Source: a virus. From it: 64,000 nucleotides of DNA. Below, in pieces: positions 23,346 through 32,015 of this stretch. Under the pieces are notes generated by a model that worked only from the letters and a program-made list of their open reading frames with translations, did not search any database and was not told the DNA's origin. The stretch lies in the IMG/VR virus record IMGVR_UViG_3300020810_000992, positions 1-64,000 of that record, one strand, 5' to 3'. A program made the translations under genes and the position numbers. Each line of letters starts with the position of its first letter. The stretch's first letter is position 1.

Positions 23346-25268
23346 TTGGCATTAGGTATTTTAGTTTTAATTACTGCTCTTACTATATCAGCAGTAGCAA
23401 TATATTATTCAGTAGCAGGTCTGGTGGCAATCTTTGCCGCGGCCGCACTTCCTATTATGATTATGGGTGGTGCATTAGAAGTTGGCAAACTCGTAACAGC
23501 AGTTTGGTTACACAAGTATTGGTCACAAGCAAAATGGTGGTTGCGAACGTATCTCGCATTAGCTGTATTGATTTTGATGTTCATTACAAGTATGGGCATC
23601 TTTGGCTTTCTATCAAAAGCACACATTGAACAAACGAGTGCAGGTGAAGAAAGCGTAGCACAAGTTGAACGTTTAACTTTAGAAATAGATAGACAAACTA
23701 ATATTATTAAACGTGCAGAAGAACAAATTACTAAATTAGAAACTAGTGGTACAGGAAACGATGCTAATATTCAATCACAGATTGATAAAGAGCAGGTGCG
23801 TATTGACACAGCATACGATCGAATTGATCCTGCTATTGCAGAACAAAATACAATTATTGCAGGCGTTACTGCATTGTTCCAACAAGAACTTGACCGCATT
23901 GATGGAGAACTTGCAACACTACAAGGTTACATTGACGCAGGAGAAATCAAAAAAGCACAGGGCATGGTAGGTACAGCAACAGATGGTGCTTATGGTCCTA
24001 AGACAGCCGCGGCGTTTACAGCATGGCAAGACGCTAAACGTGCAGAGCGTAACGAATGGTTACAAAAGATTCAAGAATCCGCAAATTCACCTACTGTAAA
24101 AGCGGCACGTGATGAAATTGCAAGACTACGCAAAAGCGCAGAAGATCAAATTGCACAGTCAAATACACTAATCAATCGCCTGCGTAATCAATTAGGCACA
24201 ACAGATAAAACTGCTGAAATTGATGCCCAAGTTGATGAGCAGAATGCTCGTATTAAAACTGCTAATGCAGAAATCAATACGCTTACAGAAGAAAAATATG
24301 CATTAGAAGGTGAGTATCGTAAATTAGAAGCAGAAGTAGGTCCGATTAAATACATTGCTGAATTTGTATATGGCGAAAACGCAGATAACAATATGCTTGA
24401 AGACGCTGTACGTTGGGTAATAATTATTATTATCTTTGTATTTGACCCACTAGCAGTCTTATTGCTGATAGCAAGCCAATATACCTTTGAGTTTAGACGC
24501 AAACAACTTGAAGATGACAGCGGTGACCGTCTTCGGCTCGAGAGACAGGAATATGAACAAGCAAGGGCACAGCGTATAGTTGACAACCCTGGCTATAATA
24601 TTGATGATCTTAAGGAGGATGCGGATGAAAACGACCAACGAGAAGATAGAGAAGAGACAGAGCAAGTTGATACAAGCCTGCCTAAAGCACAACCCAGCGA
24701 AACAGTTGAAGCACAAGATGAAGCTGATCCAGTTGTGGCTACAGAAAAAGAAAGAAAATTAAATGTTACAACAAATACTACTACAACAGATGATGATAGC
24801 AGAGACGTTCTATCAAAAGATGATATTGCCAAGTCTTATCACACAGATGACAGAGTGGAACAGTCTAAAGTACAGGCTGATGAAATCAAACATCAAGAAT
24901 ACTTAGAAGAAGAAAAAACGTCTAATCCAATCGAAAAAAAAGAGTTAGAATCGTCGGAAGAGTCAAACGACCTAGAGAATTGGAATAAATGGGTAGAGGC
25001 TGCCGAAGAAGCTGTTCAAAAAGAAGAAGTAGACATTCGAGCTCAAAAAGTAACAGAGCAAGAAACTGACGCTGAATGGGTTGAAGCAAAGCGTAAATGG
25101 AAAGACGAAAATCCAGATCAAAATCTAAAAGATTGGAAACATGCTTATATCTCAGGAAGAATAGAAGATCTTCCTTGGGCCAAATATGTAAAGAACTCAT
25201 ACGTACAAAACGAGGAACAAAGTGAGAATTCAATTTGGAATAAATTGTCACGTGCAGACAATAAGTAA
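23346..25268 (+). CDS. Large membrane/coiled-coil protein with a peptidoglycan-binding-like motif, 640 aa
   Basis: The start is TTG (23346) behind ACGAGGA. Residues 1-90 hold two to three membrane helices; residues ~100-340 are a long coiled coil (periplasmic) interrupted at ~210-228 by TDGAYGPKTAAAFTAWQ, the core of a peptidoglycan-binding-1 repeat. Residues ~355-385 are another membrane helix, and residues ~390-640 are an acidic, Gln/Glu-rich cytoplasmic tail. A similar protein is conserved in marine T4-like phages. The layout suggests an inner-membrane protein that touches the wall, possibly for lysis control or superinfection exclusion; both are inferences. Confidence 0.7.
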   Translation: MALGILVLITALTISAVAIYYSVAGLVAIFAAAALPIMIMGGALEVGKLVTAVWLHKYWSQAKWWLRTYLALAVLILMFITSMGIFGFLSKAHIEQTSAGEESVAQVERLTLEIDRQTNIIKRAEEQITKLETSGTGNDANIQSQIDKEQVRIDTAYDRIDPAIAEQNTIIAGVTALFQQELDRIDGELATLQGYIDAGEIKKAQGMVGTATDGAYGPKTAAAFTAWQDAKRAERNEWLQKIQESANSPTVKAARDEIARLRKSAEDQIAQSNTLINRLRNQLGTTDKTAEIDAQVDEQNARIKTANAEINTLTEEKYALEGEYRKLEAEVGPIKYIAEFVYGENADNNMLEDAVRWVIIIIIFVFDPLAVLLLIASQYTFEFRRKQLEDDSGDRLRLERQEYEQARAQRIVDNPGYNIDDLKEDADENDQREDREETEQVDTSLPKAQPSETVEAQDEADPVVATEKERKLNVTTNTTTTDDDSRDVLSKDDIAKSYHTDDRVEQSKVQADEIKHQEYLEEEKTSNPIEKKELESSEESNDLENWNKWVEAAEEAVQKEEVDIRAQKVTEQETDAEWVEAKRKWKDENPDQNLKDWKHAYISGRIEDLPWAKYVKNSYVQNEEQSENSIWNKLSRADNK

Positions 25269-25273
25269 GTTTA

Positions 25274-25666
25274 ATGTCTAATACAATTATTAACCTTATT
25301 ACAGCACCTGACAAACTATTCAATTCAAATCCTAGTTTACTATTAGTAAATCCGGGTGACTCTGTTAAAGAAGACTTTAACACACAAGCAAACAAACTTA
25401 CAAATCCAATCAATTTATATCTTTTTGAAGGTAATCCTCTAGATGCCAAATGGCTATTAGATGTTGCACAAAGTGTTGACTATATTATATTAGATATTGA
25501 TAACACAAAAGACAATACGTGGTTAATTGGATATTTGTTAAGTTTTGGTAAAACTTTTTACTTGACAAATGAGGCACAATCAGTGTATAATATAATTAAC
25601 GTGAACAGAATATACGAACTTAAACAATTTATGGAAGGAGTAAATTATTTTGGCATATCACAATAA
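25274..25666 (+). CDS. Hypothetical protein, 130 aa
   Basis: A soluble alpha/beta protein in which parallel strands (PSLLLVNPGD, INLYLFEGNP, DYIILDIDN, KTFYLTNE) alternate with helices, a Rossmann-like pattern. No motif identifies a ligand. The promoter of the S21 gene lies inside its 3' end. Confidence 0.6.
   Translation: MSNTIINLITAPDKLFNSNPSLLLVNPGDSVKEDFNTQANKLTNPINLYLFEGNPLDAKWLLDVAQSVDYIILDIDNTKDNTWLIGYLLSFGKTFYLTNEAQSVYNIINVNRIYELKQFMEGVNYFGISQ
25562..25591 (+). promoter_or_regulatory. Sigma-70-type promoter for bS21, inside the upstream gene
   Basis: TTGACA (25562-25567) and a perfect TATAAT (25586-25591) with an 18-base spacer, 59 bases before the TTG start of the S21 gene. Confidence 0.75.
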
Positions 25667-25922
25667 TAGAGGCAACAAACCTTTTAAACCTAGAAACAAT
25701 GATAACGGTGTAACAGGACTTACTGTAGAAGTAAGAAATGGTGATGTTACTAAAGCATTGCGTATTTTCAAAAAGAAAGTACAAGATGCCGGCATTTTAC
25801 AAGAATATAAAGAACGTCAACATTACGAAAAACCAAGCGAAACACGTAAAAAAGCAAAAGCCGCAGGACGTAAACGCTGGCTTAAAGCAGTTGAAAAACG
25901 TAAGCAAGAACAAGGCTATTAA
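25650..25922 (+). CDS. rpsU: Ribosomal protein bS21
   Basis: The start is TTG at 25650 behind GGAAGGAG. After a ~20-residue basic Asn/Arg leader comes GLTVEVRNGDVTKALRIFKKKVQDAGILQEYKERQHYEKPSETRKK, the hallmark of bS21 (positions ~24-70), and a basic tail. bS21 sits near the anti-Shine-Dalgarno sequence of 16S rRNA. Phage copies are known in marine phages, where they are thought to replace the host protein and bias initiation. The long 5' extension is unusual compared with ~70-residue bacterial bS21. Confidence 0.92.
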   Translation: MAYHNNRGNKPFKPRNNDNGVTGLTVEVRNGDVTKALRIFKKKVQDAGILQEYKERQHYEKPSETRKKAKAAGRKRWLKAVEKRKQEQGY

Positions 25923-25924
25923 AA

Positions 25925-26509
25925 ATGACACTTACTGCCGAACAGTGGTTTCCCAGTGTTATCTGGTCAGGAATGTTGTCGGGTGTAGATAATGAAGCTA
26001 TCTCATTATTTGCATACGATCGAATGGCAGTTGACACTGGTGTACAAATATCAAATTATCTAGGATGGCAAAGTAATCCTATTCGACATGGTGATTGTGA
26101 GGAATTTGATAAACTTGTATCTGTATTAAACGAACAAATTCACAATTGTTCAGTACAAGCAGATCTTCCAGAATTGCAGGTACAGAATATTTGGATTAAC
26201 ATTAATAAACCAGGTGCATATAATCACTTGCATAATCACGCTGGTGCACTCCTAAGTGGAGTATACTATGTAAAAAGTACACCTGAACAAGGCAACATCT
26301 TTTTTGAAAGAGGAGATAATGCCGAATACTTTTTACCTCCAATGGAAAAACCAAATTATTTTACAAGTACTGCAACAACTTACAAAGCAATGTCTGATGC
26401 TTTGTATATTTTTCCTGGTTGGCTTAAACATAGTGTACAGCCTAATTTAACCAAAGATGATAGAATTAGTATAAGTTTCAATTACGGAGTTAAACCAAAT
26501 GCGACTTGA
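25925..26509 (+). CDS. 2OG-Fe(II) oxygenase of the phage type, 194 aa
   Basis: The C-terminal domain carries HLHNHAG (HxH-type Fe ligand region), the strand LLSGVYYVK, a distal His in [10 protein letters not shown] and an Arg in DDRISISFN, matching the putative 2OG-Fe(II) oxygenase family abundant in marine T4-like phages. It starts two bases after the S21 stop and overlaps guaC by 11 bases. The substrate is unknown. Confidence 0.82.
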   Translation: MTLTAEQWFPSVIWSGMLSGVDNEAISLFAYDRMAVDTGVQISNYLGWQSNPIRHGDCEEFDKLVSVLNEQIHNCSVQADLPELQVQNIWININKPGAYNHLHNHAGALLSGVYYVKSTPEQGNIFFERGDNAEYFLPPMEKPNYFTSTATTYKAMSDALYIFPGWLKHSVQPNLTKDDRISISFNYGVKPNAT

Positions 26510-27638
26510 AGAAGACACAAAGTTAGATTATAAAGATGTACTTATTCGTCCCAAGCGAAGCACACTAAGCAGTCGCAAAGAAGTAGACTTAGAACGCAAG
26601 TTTACATTTCGTAACTACGTTCCAGACTTTCCAGACAACATAGAAGACTATCAGTATCGTGGTATTCCTATTATGGCGGCCAATATGGATGGTGTTGGTA
26701 CTATGGAGATGGCAGATAAACTTGCAGAAGGCAATATGTTTACTTGTCTAGTTAAAACATATCCAGTTGAAAACCTAGTTGATTACTTTAATGCAGGTAT
26801 CAAAGAGCGTACAGATAATGTAGCTATGAGTATAGGTATTACTGATCATGATATGGGTAAGTTTATGCGAGTATACTCACAAGCAGATGGAAATTTAAAA
26901 TACGTCTGTGTAGACGTAGCAAATGGATATTCTGAACGATTTGCAGACTTTATTCGCAAATTAAGAAACCAGTATCCAAATATTGTAATCATCGCCGGAA
27001 ATGTAGTAACAGGCGAAATGACGGAGGAATTGATTCTTGCTGGAGCTGATATTGTTAAAGTGGGCATTGGCCCTGGTTCTGTGTGTACAACTCGTATTCA
27101 AACTGGCGTGGGTTATCCTCAGTTATCGGCAGTTATTGAGTGTGCAGATGCGGCTCACGGGCTTGGTGGTCACATCATCGCTGATGGTGGATGCACTTGT
27201 CCTGGTGATGTTGCTAAGGCATTTGCCGCAGGTGCAGACTTTGTAATGCTTGGTGGTATGCTTGCTGGACACGATGAAGGTGGCGGCGAAGTAATTACAA
27301 AATATTACGAAACAAATGAACGTAACTATGAAATGAGTCAAGGCACACCAGGTGGATTTGAGAAAGTTATAGAAACTAAAAAGTTTATACAATTCTACGG
27401 AATGAGCAGTGATACTGCAAACGATAAACATTTTGGCGGACTAAAGGAGTACCGTAGCAGTGAAGGACGAACAGTTCTTGTGCCTTACAGGGGAGAAGTA
27501 GCACGGACAGTACAAGACTTGCTCGGAGGTATCCGTTCAACTTGTACATATGCAGGCGCCAAAAAACTAAAACAACTTAGTAAATGCACAACCTTTGTAC
27601 GTTGCACACAACAATTTAACGCAGTATACGCAAACTAA
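26499..27638 (+). CDS. guaC: GMP reductase (IMPDH/GMPR family)
   Basis: A 379-residue TIM barrel without CBS domains. The catalytic loop is [11 protein letters not shown] with Cys196, followed by [32 protein letters not shown] and [11 protein letters not shown]. The last third ([32 protein letters not shown]) is characteristic of GMP reductase rather than IMP dehydrogenase. It converts GMP to IMP with NADPH, allowing host guanine nucleotides to be recycled into adenine nucleotides, which suits an AT-rich phage; the last point is inference. Confidence 0.88.
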   Translation: MRLEEDTKLDYKDVLIRPKRSTLSSRKEVDLERKFTFRNYVPDFPDNIEDYQYRGIPIMAANMDGVGTMEMADKLAEGNMFTCLVKTYPVENLVDYFNAGIKERTDNVAMSIGITDHDMGKFMRVYSQADGNLKYVCVDVANGYSERFADFIRKLRNQYPNIVIIAGNVVTGEMTEELILAGADIVKVGIGPGSVCTTRIQTGVGYPQLSAVIECADAAHGLGGHIIADGGCTCPGDVAKAFAAGADFVMLGGMLAGHDEGGGEVITKYYETNERNYEMSQGTPGGFEKVIETKKFIQFYGMSSDTANDKHFGGLKEYRSSEGRTVLVPYRGEVARTVQDLLGGIRSTCTYAGAKKLKQLSKCTTFVRCTQQFNAVYAN

Positions 27639-27650
27639 AGGCAATCTAAC

Positions 27651-28331
27651 ATGATCTATTACGTTCCAGTTCCTGTAGAGGACCATGAGAATCTTATCGG
27701 TAAATCCTTTGCAAAGAGGTTTGCTAACGAAATGTATTCTTACTATGCTCCGTTTATTAAAAAGGGACGGCCTATTCAATTAGCAAAAGAAACATGGGAA
27801 TATGCTGTTGCTGATAGTATTGACGGAGGTGACTGGGTAGGTGCAGGTAAAAATGTTATCGATGTTCGAGCACCCGGAATTGAAATTGATGTAAAAGGTT
27901 TAAGCTCTCAAAATCTAAACGGTACAACAACTGAAGCAAGTATCTTACAAAATAATAAACTAGAAAACGATAATTTTGCAAAACTATTTGAGAGAAAAGA
28001 TTTTTCTGCTCTCAAAGATATGTTTGTAGACCCTTTTGTTGAAAAGATTAAGGCAACAAATAACCTACATATACTATGCGCAGTAAGAGAAAAGAAAGAA
28101 CAGAAAGTACATTATTGTTTACTAAAAGTAATGCAAAAGGAAAATCCAAATTTTGTAAAAGAAATGACAATGGATGCAAAACGTAGTGTAAGTGTTCCTA
28201 TGATTGATCCAAAATACGGTAAAACATACTTGTATATCCCTAAACGTAGATTAGAAATACGCCTAAAAATGGAAGAAATGTCAAAATTTTCAGTATTTTC
28301 ACATTCAATTCTTGACAATACTGATGATTGA
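27651..28331 (+). CDS. Hypothetical protein, possible PD-(D/E)XK nuclease, 226 aa
   Basis: A soluble protein with a possible nuclease core: IDVRAPGIEIDVKGLSS at about residues 63-80 (Asp...Glu/Asp-x-Lys) preceded by DSIDGGDW. Such 'E/D-x-K' pairs occur in restriction-endonuclease-like folds, but I cannot identify all required residues, so this is tentative. The second half is basic. A promoter for hsp20 lies in its 3' end. Confidence 0.55.
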   Translation: MIYYVPVPVEDHENLIGKSFAKRFANEMYSYYAPFIKKGRPIQLAKETWEYAVADSIDGGDWVGAGKNVIDVRAPGIEIDVKGLSSQNLNGTTTEASILQNNKLENDNFAKLFERKDFSALKDMFVDPFVEKIKATNNLHILCAVREKKEQKVHYCLLKVMQKENPNFVKEMTMDAKRSVSVPMIDPKYGKTYLYIPKRRLEIRLKMEEMSKFSVFSHSILDNTDD

Positions 28332-28343
28332 GTGTATAAATAA
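28313..28343 (+). promoter_or_regulatory. Overlapping sigma-70 and late promoter before hsp20
   Basis: TTGACA (28313-28318), a 17-base spacer and TATAAA (28336-28341); the -10 is also the start of an exact late octamer TATAAATA (28336-28343). This is the same dual arrangement as at the tmRNA promoter. Confidence 0.8.
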
Positions 28344-28431
28344 TAATGTAGGAACAGGAACGAATCCTGCTTTTACTGGAGTGCCCATAAGGGACTCTAA
28401 TATTAATCTTGCTTATTAAAGGAGAAAAAAC

Positions 28432-28911
28432 ATGACAAGACTAACAACTCTAGACCTACCTTCATTCCACAGAGCAACAATTGGCTTTGATAGAATGTTT
28501 AACGAATTAGAAAGAAACTTTGCTAATTCACAATCAAACGGTTACCCACCATACAACATAGCACAGATCAACGACGATGAGTATATGATCTCATTGGCAG
28601 TCGCTGGCTTTGGTATGGATAATCTTACAGTTGAAAAAGATGGTAACATTCTTAAGATTGAAGGTATCGCTCCTAAGGGAGGCGAAGAAGTAAACTACCT
28701 ACATAAAGGAATCGGCGGACGCAACTTCCGTAGAGAGTTTACACTTGCTGATCACGTCGATGTAGTTAGCGCAGGCCTTGAACTAGGTATGCTTAACATT
28801 CATCTAAAGCGTGAAGTACCGGAAGCACTAAAGCCTAAGCGTATTGAAATTACTGACTGGAATGGTCATGTGCAGGAAGCACACGATGTAATTGAAAACG
28901 ATAGCAAGTAA
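28432..28911 (+). CDS. Small heat-shock protein, Hsp20/IbpA family
   Basis: A 159-residue alpha-crystallin-domain protein: an N-terminal FHRATIGFDRMFNELE, then YNIAQINDDEYMISLAVAGF, then LKIEGIAPKG, GIGGRNFRREFTLADHVDV and the tail motif LNIHLKREVPE. It is a holdase chaperone that keeps misfolded proteins soluble; Hsp20 genes are common in T4-like marine phages. The ATG follows AAAGGAG and a ~90-base leader. ClpS follows after a GC-rich hairpin. Confidence 0.93.
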   Translation: MTRLTTLDLPSFHRATIGFDRMFNELERNFANSQSNGYPPYNIAQINDDEYMISLAVAGFGMDNLTVEKDGNILKIEGIAPKGGEEVNYLHKGIGGRNFRREFTLADHVDVVSAGLELGMLNIHLKREVPEALKPKRIEITDWNGHVQEAHDVIENDSK

Positions 28912-28923
28912 ACAGAAAGTCTA

Positions 28924-28945
28924 GGGGGAGTGTAACAACTCCCCC
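28924..28945 (+). other. GC-rich intergenic hairpin between hsp20 and clpS
   Basis: A perfect 8-bp stem (GGGGGAGT with ACTCCCCC) and 6-base loop, but no T tract follows. It may stabilise the hsp20 mRNA end or partly separate expression of the two genes rather than terminate. Confidence 0.6.
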
Positions 28946-28961
28946 ATCTAAGGAGAATTAA

Positions 28962-29267
28962 ATGAGTACAAATACTGATGTTGTAATTGAAGAACAGATT
29001 AAAGAAGTAGTCCTTGATCCAGGCAAATTTAAAGTTATCATTTTAAATGATAATGTTACTCCTATGGATTTTGTTGTAGAAATCTTATCTGAAATATTTA
29101 AACATTCTTTTCAAACAGCACAAGAACTAACTATGGCCATTCATTCAAAAGGATCTGCTGTAGTAGGACTGTATACATATGAGATTGCAGAGCAAAAATC
29201 AGTAGAAGCAACTAAACTTTCTCGAGAACATGGTTTCCCGTTACAAGTAGCAATTGAAAAAGAATAA
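28962..29267 (+). CDS. clpS: ClpS adaptor protein
   Basis: A 101-residue ClpS: a flexible N terminus of ~20 residues, then KVIILNDNVTPMDFVVEIL (the conserved LNDxxTPMxFV block at ~24-42), then ELTMAIHSKGSAVVGLYTYEIAEQK. ClpS hands N-degron substrates to ClpAP and alters its choice of SsrA-tagged substrates. It stands directly after hsp20. With ClpP at 47.3 kb and a tmRNA at 15 kb, the phage encodes several parts of the tagged-protein degradation route. Confidence 0.92.
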   Translation: MSTNTDVVIEEQIKEVVLDPGKFKVIILNDNVTPMDFVVEILSEIFKHSFQTAQELTMAIHSKGSAVVGLYTYEIAEQKSVEATKLSREHGFPLQVAIEKE

Positions 29268-29275
29268 TATAAATA
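29268..29275 (+). promoter_or_regulatory. Late promoter, exact TATAAATA, for the bilin genes
   Basis: An exact late octamer begins at the base after the clpS stop codon, 41 bases upstream of the heme oxygenase ATG. Confidence 0.7.
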
Positions 29276-29315
29276 CACTGTATAGAATGATTAACTTTTA
29301 CATAAGGAGTAAAAA

Positions 29316-29903
29316 ATGAGTTTAGCAAGTTTAACGCAGGCCGCTCACCAGAACGCAGAACGTCAAGAATTCGCAAGAAAAATGATGTCGGGTGAAATGA
29401 GCGACGCAGAATATAAAACATATTTGTGGAACATGTGGCTGGTATATGATGTACTAGAAGATGTTGCATTAAGTATGGGCGTATTTGGTCCACAAGACCT
29501 ATCTATGCCAGATGATGATCTACCACTAGATGGCTTAACACAAGCTGATGATATTATGGCAGACTTTATCGAATTAGGGGGTGATGCAGATAATCCACCT
29601 GTTACTGTAGACGCAGTCGAAGAATACAGAAGCCATATTATTAAAAATTGTCAGCACGACAAAGATAAACTAATGGCACATGTTTATGTAAGACATATGG
29701 GCGACTTGAGCGGTGGACAAATGATTGCCGCAAAAGTACCTGGGTCAGGTAAAATGTATCAGTTTGCTGATATGACACACAGTGTCGATGAAATGAAAAA
29801 TGCTATTCGTAAGCGTACAAAAGACAGTATGGCCGACGAAGCTAATAAAGCATTTGAATTTTCTATTAAGATTTTTGAGCAACTAAACGATCTAAGCTAC
29901 TAG
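29316..29903 (+). CDS. ho1: Heme oxygenase
   Basis: A 195-residue all-helical protein with the proximal heme ligand His11 in AAHQNAERQEF and the distal-helix signature VYVRHMGDLSGGQMIAAK. It opens heme to biliverdin IXalpha, iron and CO, using reduced ferredoxin. The length is slightly shorter than cyanobacterial HO1. It is followed after one base by the bilin reductase, so the pair forms a two-step heme-to-bilin pathway, preceded by an exact late octamer. Confidence 0.93.
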   Translation: MSLASLTQAAHQNAERQEFARKMMSGEMSDAEYKTYLWNMWLVYDVLEDVALSMGVFGPQDLSMPDDDLPLDGLTQADDIMADFIELGGDADNPPVTVDAVEEYRSHIIKNCQHDKDKLMAHVYVRHMGDLSGGQMIAAKVPGSGKMYQFADMTHSVDEMKNAIRKRTKDSMADEANKAFEFSIKIFEQLNDLSY

Positions 29904-29904
29904 T

Positions 29905-30585
29905 ATGATCTGGAATCAGCTCATCGAATGTAAAGACCAAATCATTCAAGCATTTGACCACCACGGTGTTGAAATAAATGAACCAGGAATGGAACATTTT
30001 AATCAACCCGATGGTGGTTGGATTAATAGAGTTTGGCAAAACGAAGATGTCCGTAGGGCGCACATCGACGTAGTTGATGCTAGAGATACAAAAGGTTTAT
30101 GGATGATGCATGTTTGCATTTTCCCACAACTTAACAATGATGCACCGATTTATGGCTTTGATGTAATTGCAGGCAAAAATAAGATGACGGGTGCATTCCA
30201 TGATTTTAGTCCAACATCAAATCCTAATCATCCAATGATCAACTGGTATGAACATTCAGTAAAAGACTTTATACCTGAAAAGAAAAGAGAACTACCTGAA
30301 TGGGCAACTAACATCTTTACTCCTAGTATGGTTGCGGCAAGCAATGTACGAGAAGAAGAGTCAGCAGTTATTATTGATCTTGCACTTAACAATCTATACG
30401 AATACTTAGACCAAGTAGGTGAGTATAATGGTTCAGGTAACGTTGATATTGTTACAGCCGGTCAAAACTATTATTGTCATAACCAGCAACAAAATCCACA
30501 TACTCCTCGTGTAATGAAATCATTAGGACTTGCAGAAGCAGATGTAGACAAGTTTTGTACTGATATGCTTTTCCCTAAATTATAA
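29905..30585 (+). CDS. pcyX: Ferredoxin-dependent bilin reductase, PcyX/PebS-like
   Basis: A 226-residue FDBR. The conserved core reads HIDVVDARDT...LWMMHVCIFP...IYGFDVIAGKNKMTGAFHDFSP. Asp55, His69 and Asp86 occupy the places of PcyA Glu76, His88 and Asp105, the biliverdin-contacting residues. Phage FDBRs of the PebS and PcyX types carry out the four-electron reduction of biliverdin to phycoerythrobilin. The symbol pcyX is chosen because those enzymes are reported from phages of non-cyanobacterial hosts; PebS is an alternative that only a phylogeny can exclude. It lies one base after the heme oxygenase gene. Confidence 0.88.
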   Translation: MIWNQLIECKDQIIQAFDHHGVEINEPGMEHFNQPDGGWINRVWQNEDVRRAHIDVVDARDTKGLWMMHVCIFPQLNNDAPIYGFDVIAGKNKMTGAFHDFSPTSNPNHPMINWYEHSVKDFIPEKKRELPEWATNIFTPSMVAASNVREEESAVIIDLALNNLYEYLDQVGEYNGSGNVDIVTAGQNYYCHNQQQNPHTPRVMKSLGLAEADVDKFCTDMLFPKL

Positions 30586-30668
30586 TAAATAAGTTAGTAA
30601 TGTACAGCGTGAGGGCTATACTTTATTAGGCTTCACATAATACTCCAACTAAAATCCTCCATAATTAA

Positions 30669-30676
30669 TATAAATA
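30669..30676 (+). promoter_or_regulatory. Late promoter, exact TATAAATA, for the curli-like genes
   Basis: An exact late octamer 44 bases before the csgF-like ATG, in a 135-base noncoding stretch after the bilin reductase. The leader carries GGAGGGCAATC before the start codon. Confidence 0.7.
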
Positions 30677-30720
30677 TGTATATGAGATAGATTGGGCAAT
30701 AATTCTCATGGAGGGCAATC

Positions 30721-31200
30721 ATGAAGAAACTTATTATACTTACTGGAATCCTGATTTCAGCTACAGTTACAGCAAATGCAAGTGAATTAGGTTGGGGTTT
30801 TAAATCGCCAGCATTTCATTATGGAAACGGTTACAGTACACACGTTCTAAGTGTAGAACAACTCCAGCATAATCGTAAACAGGATCTAGCAGATAAGCGT
30901 AGAGCTGAAGAAGATCGTCTAGCAAGAGAGCTAGAAAACACAACCTTAAACAAATTTCTTAAAAACGTAGAATCACGTATATACGCAACACTATCTAAGC
31001 AGATGGTAGACAATATGTTTGCTACCTGTTCAGATGCTAGTGGTGCAACTTGTCCTACAACAGGAACAGCAGAAATAGAAGGTTCAACTATTACTTGGAC
31101 CAAAGACACAACTACAGGAAGTATTAACCTTGTTGTTGTAGATGCAGATGGTAGTACAACAGAAATTACTATCCCAGGATCAGGGGAGTTTAATTTCTAA
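30721..31200 (+). CDS. csgF: CsgF-like curli assembly factor
   Basis: A signal peptide (residues 1-20, ending ANA) is followed by SELGWGFKSPAFHYGNGYSTHVLSVEQLQHNRK, which matches the mature N terminus of CsgF that plugs the CsgG channel (pattern 'f.F.nP.FGGn...g..Ll..A..q'). A helical linker and a C-terminal beta-rich Thr/Gly region follow. CsgF links the secretion channel to the curlin nucleator at the cell surface. The stop overlaps the csgG ATG by one base, as in a coupled secretion operon. Confidence 0.88.
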   Translation: MKKLIILTGILISATVTANASELGWGFKSPAFHYGNGYSTHVLSVEQLQHNRKQDLADKRRAEEDRLARELENTTLNKFLKNVESRIYATLSKQMVDNMFATCSDASGATCPTTGTAEIEGSTITWTKDTTTGSINLVVVDADGSTTEITIPGSGEFNF

Positions 31201-32003
31201 TGAAAGCATTAATATTAGCAATATCCTTAGTACTACTTGGCGGATGTAGTACTATGCAAGAAAGCCTAAATATTAAAGACAATGCAGGTCCTGCAACTGT
31301 ACAGAGAGCTCCACTTGCAGATAGAATGAATGCAGTACCAGAGTTAGATGGTAAGAAAATTACTATTGCTGTATACAGTTTTCAAGATAAAACAGGACAG
31401 CGCAAACCAGCAGACCATATTGCTAACCTAAGTTCAGCTGTAACACAGGGTGCTGAAGTTTGGGTTATTAAAGCACTACAAGATGTAGGTAGTGGCACTT
31501 GGTTTGATGTAGTTGAGCGTGTTGGTATGGATAACTTAATTAAAGAACGTCAATTAATACGTAACACAAGAGACAATTATGAAAAAGATTTAAAGGAAGG
31601 TCCTACTCCGTTAAAGCCAATGGTATTTGCAGGATTAATTTTAGAAGGCGGAATAGTAGGATATGACAGCAATGTTACCATGGGTGGTGCAGGTGCAAGA
31701 TATTTAGGAATAGGCGCACAAACAGAGTATCGTGTAGATAATGTTACTGTTGTAATGCGCCTTGTGAGCGTTAGTACTGGGCGAGTACTAATGAGCGTGG
31801 CTACGCAAAAGACGATAGCCAGTTATAGATCCGGAGCGGATGTATTCAAGTTCTTTGACTTAGGTACTAAATTAGTTGAAACAGAAACAGGGTACTCGGT
31901 CAATGAACCAGTCAATTATGCAGTTAGGGCCGCCATAGAGGCCGGCGTAATTGAATTAATTTATGAGGGAAAAGAGAGGACTTTATGGAAGTTCAAGAAA
32001 TGA
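31200..32003 (+). CDS. csgG: CsgG-like outer-membrane curli secretion channel lipoprotein
   Basis: The signal peptide ends LLGGC with lipidated Cys16. The mature part contains ITIAVYSFQDKTGQRKP, SSAVTQGAEVWVIKAL, WFDVVERVGMDNLIKERQLIRNTR and LILEGGIVGYDSN, then beta hairpin segments (ARYLGIGAQTEYRVDNVTVVMRLVSVSTGRVL), the full CsgG pattern. At 267 residues it is close to E. coli CsgG (277). CsgG forms a nonameric diffusion channel for curlins. It lies between csgF and curlin-repeat genes. Confidence 0.94.
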   Translation: MKALILAISLVLLGGCSTMQESLNIKDNAGPATVQRAPLADRMNAVPELDGKKITIAVYSFQDKTGQRKPADHIANLSSAVTQGAEVWVIKALQDVGSGTWFDVVERVGMDNLIKERQLIRNTRDNYEKDLKEGPTPLKPMVFAGLILEGGIVGYDSNVTMGGAGARYLGIGAQTEYRVDNVTVVMRLVSVSTGRVLMSVATQKTIASYRSGADVFKFFDLGTKLVETETGYSVNEPVNYAVRAAIEAGVIELIYEGKERTLWKFKK

Positions 32004-32015
32004 GGGAAAAACTAA

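Noticed and set aside
28338-28431. Possible riboswitch or thermometer in the hsp20 leader
   Set aside because: The ~90-base leader has short complementary segments but no stem covering the ribosome site and no known thermometer motif, so it is not reported as a feature.
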